A DNA stretch of 9,513 nucleotides from Gammaproteobacteria bacterium (GTDB lineage Bacteria; Pseudomonadota; Gammaproteobacteria; Ga0077536). Of this stretch, positions 1 to 7,884 are shown piece after piece (within the stretch, counting starts at the first letter, position 1; every line of letters starts with the position of its first letter). Where the stretch lies: contig DAOWDI010000279.1 of the NCBI GenBank assembly GCA_030639105.1, forward strand, positions 1 through 9,513, given 5' to 3'. The notes beneath the pieces were generated by a model that did no database searches, had not been told where the DNA came from, and saw nothing but the letters and a program-made list of their open reading frames with translations. The translations under genes and the position numbers were made by a program.

Positions 1-65
1 AAGGCGGCGTATTATAACGTTTAAATCCACGCTCGTTGGGTGCGCCGAGGGCTGAGTCCCCCGGG

Positions 66-2189
66 TTAAATCGAGGTCAGCGAGGAACCAAGTTGGTAGC
101 AGAGCAGCGCCCCCAGGTATCCCAGGGTCGTCATATAGCACCATGCAAAGAGGGGCCAGCGCCAGGTGTTGGTTTCACGCCGCATAATCGCAATCGTCGC
201 CACGCATTGCAGGCACAAGGCGTAGAAAACCATGAGTCCTATAGCCATCGGCACAGTGAAGACGCGGCTCCCGTCAGGACGGCTCGATTGTTTGATGCGT
301 TCGATTAGCGAGGCCTCGTCTTCGGCATCGATCGCATAGATCGTCCCGAGGACCGCGATGACGACCTCGCGCGCTGGAAAAGACGCAATGACAGCGGCGG
401 TTACCTTCCAATCCCAGCCCAGCGGGGCGAACAGTGGCGCTACCGACTTACTCGCGGTACCGAGATAACTGTGTTCCAGCATCAACTGGGCGGTTTGGGG
501 AGCGCTTGGCGCCAGGGCCGGATCGTGAGCCGGCATCGTTTGTGGAAAGCTAGCTAAAAACCAGATCAAAATTGCGACGCTGAAAATGACGGTTCCCGCG
601 CGTTTCAAGAAAATTTTCGCCCGGGTGTAGAGCTTGATGAGTACCGAACGAAAATTCGGCACCCGATACGGGGGAAGCTCCATTAGGAACGACGGCGTCG
701 GACCGCGTAACAAGGTTCGATTCAGGAGGTAGGCGGTGAGTACGCCGCCAACGATGCCGAGCAAGTAAAACCCTAACAGTACGAGACCTTGGAGCTTGAC
801 CCATCCGCCGAGATATTCATGCGGTGGAATAAATGCGGCGATGAGCAGCGCGTAGATGGGTAGCCGCGCCGAGCAGGTCATGAAAGGCGCCGCCACAATC
901 GTCGCGATCCGATTGCGCGCATCCGGGATCACGCGCGTGCCCATGATGCCGGGTACGGCGCATGCGAAGCTCGAGAGCATGGGAATGAACGATTGACCGC
1001 TGAGTCCGCACCAGCGCATCAATCGGTCCATCAGAAATGCCGCGCGCGACATATAGCCGGTATCTTCGAGCAGAATGATAAATCCGAACAGGATGATGAT
1101 CTGGGGCAAAAATACGATCACGCTGCCGACCCCCGCGATGATACCATCGCTCAAGAAGCTCGCCAGCAGGGGTGACGTTACCGAGGCATCGATCACGGCG
1201 CCCAACGTGCCCGATCCGGTATCGATGAAGTCCATCACGGGAGCCGCCCAGGCGAACACCGATTGGAATACGACGGCCATCGTCAGGACAAAGATCAGGC
1301 TGCCGAATACCGGATGATTCAATACCTTGTCAATAAAGTCGGCACGGTTGCTCGACGCTAATTCACGCTGCTCGACGACGTTGACCACTTTGTTGATCCA
1401 TGCATAGCGATTCCGCGCCTCGAGCGTCGCAAGGCTGCGCCCCTGACCGATTTCCTTGCGTAGCGCTTCGAGCCGCGAGCCGAGCGTGGGATCGATCGAG
1501 AGCAGACGGCATTCGGCGTACCCGCCCACGTCGATCAATGCACGCTCGACCTCTGGGGCGCTCACCGGGTGGTCGATATCGTTCAGTTCCGCCGCCAAAC
1601 CGAACGCGGCTGCATTAAGCACTTGATCAATAGCGGGGCGTGCGGCGGGGGTGGCGTGTAAGGCCGCGTCGACCGCTGTTTGCAGATCCTGCAGACCTTC
1701 ACCGCTGGTCGCGCACATCGGGATCACCGGCGCACCAAGCATACTCGCGAGCCTTTCGATATCGATCACCGTGTTGCGCGACTCGGCGAGATCCATCATG
1801 TTGAGGACGACGATCATGGGCAGCGGCAGTTCCAGAACCTGGGAGGCTAGGAACAGGTTGCGGCGCAAGTTATTGGCGTCAACAACGACGATAACGGCGT
1901 TGGGTTTCCCGATTTCCTCGACGCGGCCAAGGAGCACATCGATCGCGACCATCTCATCCGGTGATTGCGCCGCGAGGGAATAAGTGCCGGGCAGATCAAC
2001 GACAATGATCTCGCGTCCGCCAATTTGCGCTTTGCCGCGTAGATGTTCGACCGTGACGCCGGGAAAATTTCCGACCTTCTGACGCATCCCGGTGAGGGCA
2101 TTGAAAAGTGTGCTCTTACCCGTATTGGGATTCCCGAGCGTGATGAGAACCGGCAATTTGACCTTGCCTTTTGCGGATTCAGCCTGCAT
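66..2189 (-). CDS. feoB: Ferrous iron transporter FeoB (GTPase/permease)
   Basis: Inner-membrane Fe(II) uptake protein of 707 residues with an N-terminal G-protein domain and a C-terminal polytopic permease. Seen in the sequence: G1 P-loop GNPNTGKS (19-26), candidate G2 Thr46 in the PGVTVE stretch, G3 DLPG (65-68), G4 NMMD (130-133) and a G5-like TSGEG (161-165). A helical linker follows to about 290. Hydrophobic segments then run from about 295 to 700 and include the two FeoB gate signatures, CAVPGIMGTR (410-419) and MTCSARLP (437-444), plus the PAREVVIAVLG stretch near 605-615. Length is close to that of class I FeoB proteins. The ATG at 2189 has only a weak purine-rich GAGTGAG upstream. 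It is the last gene of a feoA-feoA-feoB operon, 79 bases after the second feoA. No FeoC gene is seen in the 65 bases after it. The family assignment is certain; iron-dependent expression is inferred from the operon and its operator. Confidence 0.97.
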   Translation of the reverse strand: MQAESAKGKVKLPVLITLGNPNTGKSTLFNALTGMRQKVGNFPGVTVEHLRGKAQIGGREIIVVDLPGTYSLAAQSPDEMVAIDVLLGRVEEIGKPNAVIVVVDANNLRRNLFLASQVLELPLPMIVVLNMMDLAESRNTVIDIERLASMLGAPVIPMCATSGEGLQDLQTAVDAALHATPAARPAIDQVLNAAAFGLAAELNDIDHPVSAPEVERALIDVGGYAECRLLSIDPTLGSRLEALRKEIGQGRSLATLEARNRYAWINKVVNVVEQRELASSNRADFIDKVLNHPVFGSLIFVLTMAVVFQSVFAWAAPVMDFIDTGSGTLGAVIDASVTSPLLASFLSDGIIAGVGSVIVFLPQIIILFGFIILLEDTGYMSRAAFLMDRLMRWCGLSGQSFIPMLSSFACAVPGIMGTRVIPDARNRIATIVAAPFMTCSARLPIYALLIAAFIPPHEYLGGWVKLQGLVLLGFYLLGIVGGVLTAYLLNRTLLRGPTPSFLMELPPYRVPNFRSVLIKLYTRAKIFLKRAGTVIFSVAILIWFLASFPQTMPAHDPALAPSAPQTAQLMLEHSYLGTASKSVAPLFAPLGWDWKVTAAVIASFPAREVVIAVLGTIYAIDAEDEASLIERIKQSSRPDGSRVFTVPMAIGLMVFYALCLQCVATIAIMRRETNTWRWPLFAWCYMTTLGYLGALLCYQLGSSLTSI

Positions 2190-2268
2190 TTCTCACTCGC
2201 GTCTCTAACGGGGCGGTTCGTTTAGAGGACGTAACGACCCCACTGATTGAGGAAGCGGAGCCTCCTCG

Positions 2269-2499
2269 TCACCGCGGTTCGACGAGTATGGTTTCAGCTT
2301 CAGCGGACCGTAAAGACAGGGAGTAGCCAAGGACCCGGATCTCGATCGGATCACCGGCCGGTGCACGACGTAGGACGTCAACCGTCTCGCCTTCGAGCAC
2401 GCCGAGCTGCATTAACCGTTGGGTCATCGCATCATCATGCGTAAACCCGCTGACCGTTCCCGTTTGTCCCGGCTTGAGTGAAGCCAGTGACCGTGTCAT
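2269..2499 (-). CDS. feoA: FeoA-family ferrous iron transport accessory protein (second copy)
   Basis: Small cytosolic SH3-like protein of 76 residues, the usual FeoA size. FeoA proteins are thought to bind and modulate FeoB. Family hallmarks seen are the LMQLGVLEGETV turn, the APAGDPIEI strand and the closing SLSLRSAEAETILVE strands. I place the start at ATG 2499, because that ATG overlaps the TGA of the upstream feoA as ATGA, the usual arrangement for translational coupling. An in-frame GTG at 2508 would add three residues and has no better ribosome binding site. A 79-base gap separates it from feoB and holds a short GAGGA/TCCTC hairpin (2249-2267) with no T-run. Confidence 0.92.
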   Translation of the reverse strand: MTRSLASLKPGQTGTVSGFTHDDAMTQRLMQLGVLEGETVDVLRRAPAGDPIEIRVLGYSLSLRSAEAETILVEPR

Positions 2500-2783
2500 C
2501 GGCGCCACAGTTTTCGTAGAATTGATCCGTGGGTCCGTTTGATGACGTCGACATGGACGAGATCCGCATCGGATCGCGTCACTGCCCAGCGTGTTTCGTC
2601 TATTGTCAGCAGGAGTGGATCACCGCTTAGCAGCACGCCGATTTCAACCCCTGGAACGACGCCCCTGGCGGCTAATTTTGCTCCGAGCTTTGGATCACCT
2701 TCACCGATATCCACGATCAGTGCGCGATCACCGTGGCGCAGCGAGGCGAGGGTCGTTGATAGCGGGTTCAATCGTGTGCTCAT
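2496..2783 (-). CDS. feoA: FeoA-family protein (first copy, promoter-proximal)
   Basis: A 95-residue FeoA-domain protein and the first gene of the feo operon. The SH3-like core is visible in LASLRHGDRALIVDIGEG, then LAARGVVPGVEI and the LLSGDPLLLTI strand, which aligns with the GDPI strand of ordinary FeoA. It differs from the next gene by a longer N-terminus and a basic C-terminal tail ending KLWRR, and the two copies share little beyond the fold. It has an ATG start with no clear Shine-Dalgarno sequence. The leader is about 48 bases if the predicted promoter is right. Its TGA is shared with the ATG of the second feoA. Paired feoA genes before feoB are known in several bacterial groups. Whether this copy binds FeoB or has a separate role cannot be read from the sequence. 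Confidence 0.88.
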   Translation of the reverse strand: MSTRLNPLSTTLASLRHGDRALIVDIGEGDPKLGAKLAARGVVPGVEIGVLLSGDPLLLTIDETRWAVTRSDADLVHVDVIKRTHGSILRKLWRR

Positions 2784-2813
2784 ACCGGTAGACGTAATCT
2801 CAATGTAAATGCA

Positions 2814-2843
2814 TATGATTCTAAGTTAGCATAGCTAATCATA
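2814..2843. promoter_or_regulatory. Nested dyad, probable repressor operator over the feo -10/start site
   Basis: Outer arms TATGATT (2814-2820) and AATCATA (2837-2843) are perfect inverted repeats. Inside and off-centre lies a second perfect dyad, TTAGC-ATA-GCTAA (2826-2838). The dyads cover the predicted -10 and the first transcribed bases, the position expected for a repressor. The location before feoAAB suggests a metal-responsive regulator. By eye the match to the Fur 7-1-7 consensus is poor. There is some resemblance (12 of 19 by my alignment) to the DtxR/IdeR-type box, which is not enough to name the regulator. Confidence 0.5.
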
Positions 2844-2866
2844 CTATCTTCCGGGGTATTTGTCAC
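2838..2866 (-). promoter_or_regulatory. Predicted sigma70-type promoter of the feo operon
   Basis: On the minus strand a -35 hexamer GTGACA (2866-2861) is followed, after exactly 17 bases, by a -10 hexamer TATGAT (2843-2838). Each matches consensus at five of six positions. The expected transcription start is near 2831, giving a leader of about 48 bases before the first feoA ATG at 2783. It lies just beyond the aceK stop codon, in the only gap between the two operons. Confidence 0.6.
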
Positions 2867-2893
2867 CGCTTCGGGTCGAAAAGTTGACCGCTA

Positions 2894-4621
2894 TCAATTC
2901 TGGCGCGACGAGATGGAAGGACGATAGTAGGGAACGATCTCCAGGATCCGGTTATCGAGGTGCTGTTCTTTTATGCCGCGCCAATATTCGGGCGTGAGCA
3001 GGTCGCCGTGGACCTCCAGAAACAGTTTCTTTAAGGCTTTGTCCATCGCCAGGAACTTAATGAATTCGGCTGGAAATATATCGTTTTTCCCAACATAGAA
3101 CCAGCTGTCCGGACGCATCTCGTCTTCGTCGAATGAGGGCTGTGGTAAGTCGCGATAATTGCAATCCGTGATCAGGCAGAGTTCGTCGTAGTCATAAAAG
3201 ATCACCCGGCCGTGGCGGGTCACGCCAAAATTTTTAAGCAGCAAATCGCCGGGAAAAATATTTGAGAAGGCAAGGTCCTTGATCGCTTGCCCGTAGTCGA
3301 GTACCGCAAGTTCGACGTCGCCCCGATCATTCTCCTCGATATACAGGTTCAGCGGCGTGACCCGCCTTTCGATGTAGAGGTGATCGATCACGAGTTGGTC
3401 ACCGTCTATACGTACGCATTTTGCCGTCGCATCAAGCAATTCTTCCAATAACTCCGGTGAAAACCTGCTCAGTGGAAACTCGATATGACGAAATTCCTGG
3501 GTATCGATCAGCCGGCCGGCACGATCGTGTTTGAAGACAAACTGATACTTCTCCATAACGTCTTTGTGGCTGATATTTTTCGGATAGCCGAAACTGTCGC
3601 GAATGATTTTGAATACGAGGTCGTAGCTGGGGAGGGTAAATACGAGCATCACTAATCCCGGTGCGCCGCGCGCATGCACGAACTGATCCTGTGTGCGTTT
3701 GAGATGCCGGGTCATCGTGCGGTAACGTTCTGTTTTACCCTGCCTGACGCGCCCCAGAACAGTGTAGAGTTCATCTAACGGTTTATCAGGAAGTATTGAC
3801 TTCATGAAGTAGACCGCACCCTCGACCGGTTCTACGTCGACGAAGAAATACGAACGGGTGAAACCGAAAAGTATGCTTACCTCTTCCGCCGACATCAGGA
3901 CCGCATCGACCGCGATGCCCGCTGCCGAATGTTTGAGAACGATAATCAAGGGCGCGGAAGCCGCGGACCAGAAGATTTGGCCGACAAGATACGCGCGCGA
4001 AGATTGATAGAATACCGGTTGCATGAACTCAATGCGCAAGATCTCTAAGGCGTCGAGGCTGCACTTGTCAACGTGGCGCGTGATCTCGCCCTTGATGAAT
4101 TCCAGATCGAGATGCCGTTCGGCGTATGGTGCATCAAACGCGAAGTCATTTAAAAAGCATTCGATAATGTCGTCAAGGGTTGTCCAGTTGATGTATCTGC
4201 GGTGCTTAACGAGATAGCGGTGGTGTTCTTCGGTTTCCAGCCGGAGGGTGACGAACTCGATTTCCGGATCAATGCCAACGGTATTGAACAGGTGTCGGTT
4301 GATGGAATTGTAATAAGTTTTAGAGAATTCACCGTCCGGAATATCGTTGACTCTATCGCCAAAGAACTTCTTCAGCAGACGCCAGGTTTCGCGGTCGGTT
4401 CTGCTCTCACCAAGCAGCCGGTCGAGTGCGGTGACGCTGCGCTCGATCGATTTTGTATAGAGTTCTATGCGCTCGCCGAGATCGCGCTGCGCGGCACTCC
4501 ACTCCCGCTTCTCGAAGCGTTTTTTTGCGCGCTCGGTGATACGTCGGAAATTGTTGTTGTAGTTGATAAACGCCTGAAAAATGGCGTTCCCAGCCTTGCT
4601 GACGAGCTCGCGTTGATCCAC
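2894..4621 (-). CDS. aceK: Isocitrate dehydrogenase kinase/phosphatase AceK
   Basis: Bifunctional cytosolic enzyme of 575 residues, about the length of the E. coli protein. It phosphorylates and dephosphorylates Icd on a serine and so divides isocitrate between the TCA cycle and the glyoxylate shunt. The N-terminal regulatory half (about 1-310) is followed by the kinase-like half. Seen there: the nucleotide loop RGAPGLVMLVFTLP (318-331), candidate ATP-contacting Lys338 in VFKII, Asp373 in LIDTQEF (equivalent of the Asp needed for phosphatase activity), HLYIERR (414-420), Asp459 in NIFPGD, and the metal-binding Asp477 in NFGVTRHGRVIFYDYDE. All key residues I can place are intact. The start is GTG at 4621; the only in-frame room upstream is ten codons after a TAG. 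The upstream bases read CCTCC, so no Shine-Dalgarno sequence is present. It follows icd on the same strand instead of sitting in an aceBAK operon. Confidence 0.97.
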   Translation of the reverse strand: MDQRELVSKAGNAIFQAFINYNNNFRRITERAKKRFEKREWSAAQRDLGERIELYTKSIERSVTALDRLLGESRTDRETWRLLKKFFGDRVNDIPDGEFSKTYYNSINRHLFNTVGIDPEIEFVTLRLETEEHHRYLVKHRRYINWTTLDDIIECFLNDFAFDAPYAERHLDLEFIKGEITRHVDKCSLDALEILRIEFMQPVFYQSSRAYLVGQIFWSAASAPLIIVLKHSAAGIAVDAVLMSAEEVSILFGFTRSYFFVDVEPVEGAVYFMKSILPDKPLDELYTVLGRVRQGKTERYRTMTRHLKRTQDQFVHARGAPGLVMLVFTLPSYDLVFKIIRDSFGYPKNISHKDVMEKYQFVFKHDRAGRLIDTQEFRHIEFPLSRFSPELLEELLDATAKCVRIDGDQLVIDHLYIERRVTPLNLYIEENDRGDVELAVLDYGQAIKDLAFSNIFPGDLLLKNFGVTRHGRVIFYDYDELCLITDCNYRDLPQPSFDEDEMRPDSWFYVGKNDIFPAEFIKFLAMDKALKKLFLEVHGDLLTPEYWRGIKEQHLDNRILEIVPYYRPSISSRQN

Positions 4622-4666
4622 TGGAGGTTTGTCGTTATGCAGCTCGCGGCGCTATCGCCCTGCGGG

Positions 4667-4825
4667 AGCCTGTCGGACTTAGGAGTAATCTATCGCGCAG
4701 ATGGGAGAGCGGCCCAAATATCCATAATTTTTCGTTACATAGAAGCAACTCAGCGCCTCGAAATCCCAAACATTTGTCCTTGCTCTCCCGCCTTGCTCAC
4801 GACGATTGCCTAAGTCCGACAGGCT
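4667..4825. repeat. 159-bp inverted-repeat-bounded element between icd and aceK (MITE-like)
   Basis: The left arm GCCTGTCGGACTTAGG (4668-4683) and right arm CCTAAGTCCGACAGGC (4809-4824) are perfect inverted repeats of 16 bases, or 17 with the flanking A/T pair at 4667/4825. AATC (4687-4690) and GATT (4804-4807) extend the symmetry with a bulge. A second inner pair, GGGAGAGC (4703-4710) and GCTCTCCC (4782-4789), is also perfect. The element fills nearly the whole icd-aceK gap, starting two bases after the icd stop and ending 45 bases before the aceK start. The centre is AT-rich and has no significant ORF of its own. I see no clear target-site duplication and no T-run for intrinsic termination. 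The arms resemble transposon ends, so a non-autonomous mobile element is plausible. A long mRNA stem between the two cistrons is the other reading. Confidence 0.75.
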
Positions 4826-4827
4826 TC

Positions 4828-6123
<1,296 letters not shown>

Positions 6124-6127
6124 TACC

Positions 6128-6134
6128 CCACCTC
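6128..6134 (-). promoter_or_regulatory. Ribosome binding site that fixes the icd start
   Basis: GAGGTGG on the minus strand, with its GAGG core seven bases before ATG 6123. It is the strongest Shine-Dalgarno match in the window and decides against the longer reading from 6195. It contrasts with aceK downstream, which has none. Confidence 0.8.
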
Positions 6135-6153
6135 TCGGAATCTGATCCGACGG

Positions 6154-6159
6154 ATTATA
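6154..6159 (-). promoter_or_regulatory. Predicted -10 element of icd
   Basis: A perfect TATAAT on the minus strand, 30 bases before the chosen icd ATG, would put transcription start near 6147 with a leader of about 24 bases. No good -35 hexamer sits at 16-18 bases (AAACGA or similar) and there is no TG extension, so an activator may be needed or the call may be wrong. Confidence 0.4.
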
Positions 6160-6203
6160 AACGAATCGCCAGCATGTCGTTTTGATGCGCTGCAACAGAG
6201 TTT

Positions 6204-6215
6204 AACACAGGTGTT
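6204..6215. repeat. Short dyad in the icd/kinase divergent region
   Basis: AACAC-AG-GTGTT is a 5-bp-arm inverted repeat with a two-base centre. It lies 45-56 bases upstream of the predicted icd -10 and about 57 bases before the histidine kinase start, so it could act on either gene. It is short enough to be chance. Confidence 0.3.
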
Positions 6216-6221
6216 TTAGGC

Positions 6222-6237
6222 CCAGCGGATCCGCTGG
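6222..6237. promoter_or_regulatory. Perfect 16-bp palindrome in the divergent intergenic region
   Basis: CCAGCGGATCCGCTGG reads identically on both strands, with no spacer. It lies between the divergently read icd and histidine kinase genes, 35 bases before the kinase ATG. It has no following T-run in either direction and no loop, so it is not an intrinsic terminator. A binding site for a dimeric regulator is the simplest reading, but no regulator is identified. Confidence 0.4.
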
Positions 6238-6271
6238 CCGACCGACCCCCCCATATCCTGATGCGGCGGCT

Positions 6272-7879
6272 ATGAGTAGTTCAAATGGAGTATGTGACAA
6301 TGTTTTAATTGAGTATCCCACAAGCATGTCATATGCTCCCAAAAATGCATTGATCGCAAGTAATAATATCGCTAAGCTATTGAATTATAAATACAGAATA
6401 ATATTGTTTGATGGCGACAAGCACGACCGCGCGTTGCTCGGTCTGGCGCTTCGCAGCGCTTTGCCGAACTCGGAAGTCCTTGAGGCCTCGTCCGCGGTGG
6501 AGGTGGCGCATCATATCAGCGACGGCGCCATCGACGCCGTGATCGCCGACCCCGTCGCTCGTTTCGGCGAAATAATTGCGATCATGGTGGATATTCGCAA
6601 ACGTTATCCTGCGTGTTTGTGTTGGTTGTTCAGTGGTGAAGGCTCTTTGCCGTCCCTACGCGATTGTGTCGGTCGCGGCATCGATGGGCGGTTTGCAAAG
6701 ACCAGCTCCGGATTTCTCGAACTGCCAAAGGCTTTGGCCGACAGACTACGGTGGCTCACCGAGTTGAAACATCAATTAGCGGTGGATACCGGTGCTATCT
6801 TTTCATCTGTATTTCCAGGAGCCACCTGCCTGATTTCCGACGACGGTAATCTTTTGATGGTCAGTGAGGAATTTGAACGTCTGGTGGAGCAGCCACGATT
6901 TAGTTTGGTTGGTCAACCATTCGTGCAGTTTTGGTTGGACGCGAAAAAACGTGAGGAATGGCAGGGGCGGATGGCGCGGGGGCCGCGAAGCTGGGAATTC
7001 GCCGGCCGCTTCAGGTGCCCGCGTGTGGACAAACCGGTGATGGCGATGGCCCTTAGGATGCTGGGCTCGGAACCCAGTGGACTTAAACGATGGGCCGGCA
7101 GCATGACCGATGTTTCCGGCCTTACGATTGCCGGTTCGCCCTCTGGTACGGAGGCTGGTGGCCTTGATAGCGAAGTGGAACAGATCGCATTCGCCTTGTC
7201 ACACGATCTGCAGGCGCCACTCAATTCCCTGGCCAGTCATGCGCAAACGTTACAGCAGGCGTTGCAGGGAGAATCTGAAGAAATTACATCCGCGGTGAAA
7301 GAGGTTGATGGATTGACAAAACGCATGCAGCAAATGCTTGATGGGATTCTGGAGTATTCCATGCTCGCATCGACTGCCAAGGGGCGAGAGATAGTCAGTC
7401 TTGATGGTGTGTTGGAAGAGACGATTGCCAATCTGCGCAGCATCATCGATGAATCGGGTGCGACTATCGAGCATCAAGCATTGCCGGCTCTGGCGATCGC
7501 TCGAACGCAGATGATTCAGGTATTCCAGAATCTGATCAGCAACGCGATAAAATTTCGGGGCGCGCGCATACCGCGAATCAGGATCAGCGCGGTCGAAACC
7601 AGAGAATGTCTGCGCATTAGATTTGATGACAACGGTATAGGCATCGAATCAGGTAATATAGAAAAAATCTTCGATATGTTTCAGCGCCTGCACGGCGATT
7701 CCGAATATTCGGGTGTTGGTGCCGGGCTTGCGATTTGCCGCCGTATCATGCGCGCCCACGGCGGCGAGATCCAGGTGGAATCGACCCCAGGGCGCGGCTC
7801 TTGCTTTATACTGGAATTTCGGGGCGCCATAGTTCGAACCATAGATGCCAGTGGCGGTGTAAACGAAGCCGTCGGATAA
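6272..7879 (+). CDS. Soluble hybrid-type sensor histidine kinase (receiver-like, PAS-like, HisKA, HATPase)
   Basis: A 535-residue sensor kinase without membrane segments, so cytosolic. Order of parts: a tail of about 40 residues; a receiver-like domain (about 41-160) with Asp47 and Asp49 in LFDGDKHDR, candidate phosphoacceptor Asp93 in VIADP, Ser121 in FSGEG and Lys143 in FAK; a PAS-like region (about 180-285) ending in the usual SMTDVSGL exit; the H-box FALSHDLQAPLNSL with phospho-acceptor His311; N-box Asn424 in QNLISNAIKFRG; G1 DDNGIGIE (452-459); an F-box-like IFDMFQRLH; and G2 GVGAGLAICRRI. The catalytic core looks intact. In the receiver the second residue of the acidic pair is Gly48, so phosphorylation there is uncertain. 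The start is uncertain: ATG 6272 has no Shine-Dalgarno sequence, and ATG 6326 is also in frame. The first ~140 bases are AT-rich, unlike the rest. It is followed after five bases by the c-di-GMP protein, its likely partner. The stimulus is unknown. Confidence 0.93.
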   Translation: MSSSNGVCDNVLIEYPTSMSYAPKNALIASNNIAKLLNYKYRIILFDGDKHDRALLGLALRSALPNSEVLEASSAVEVAHHISDGAIDAVIADPVARFGEIIAIMVDIRKRYPACLCWLFSGEGSLPSLRDCVGRGIDGRFAKTSSGFLELPKALADRLRWLTELKHQLAVDTGAIFSSVFPGATCLISDDGNLLMVSEEFERLVEQPRFSLVGQPFVQFWLDAKKREEWQGRMARGPRSWEFAGRFRCPRVDKPVMAMALRMLGSEPSGLKRWAGSMTDVSGLTIAGSPSGTEAGGLDSEVEQIAFALSHDLQAPLNSLASHAQTLQQALQGESEEITSAVKEVDGLTKRMQQMLDGILEYSMLASTAKGREIVSLDGVLEETIANLRSIIDESGATIEHQALPALAIARTQMIQVFQNLISNAIKFRGARIPRIRISAVETRECLRIRFDDNGIGIESGNIEKIFDMFQRLHGDSEYSGVGAGLAICRRIMRAHGGEIQVESTPGRGSCFILEFRGAIVRTIDASGGVNEAVG

Positions 7880-7884
7880 AACAA

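Noticed and set aside
11..16. TATAAT on the minus strand after feoB as a promoter
   Set aside because: No acceptable -35 at 16-18 bases and no gene visible beyond the window edge to be served.
2249..2267. GAGGA/TCCTC hairpin between the second feoA and feoB as a terminator
   Set aside because: Only five base pairs and no T-run; feoB is expected to be co-transcribed, so it is more likely chance or a minor mRNA structure.
2811..2845. Canonical Fur box before feoA
   Set aside because: Alignment by eye to the 7-1-7 consensus gives a reasonable left half but only about two of seven matches in the right half; reported as an unassigned operator instead.
4202..4813. Open frame of 203 codons on the plus strand opposite the aceK start and the icd-aceK gap
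   Set aside because: It is antisense to the clearly conserved aceK N-terminal region and to the inverted-repeat element, has no recognisable motif and no ribosome site; a shadow frame.
4667..4825. Intrinsic terminator after icd
   Set aside because: The arms are more than 120 bases apart and no T-run follows on the minus strand, so a simple rho-independent terminator is not supported.
6124..6195. N-terminal extension of icd from ATG 6195
   Set aside because: The 24 extra codons cover the predicted TATAAT and the strong GAGGTGG ribosome site that serves ATG 6123, and they do not look like the family N-terminus.
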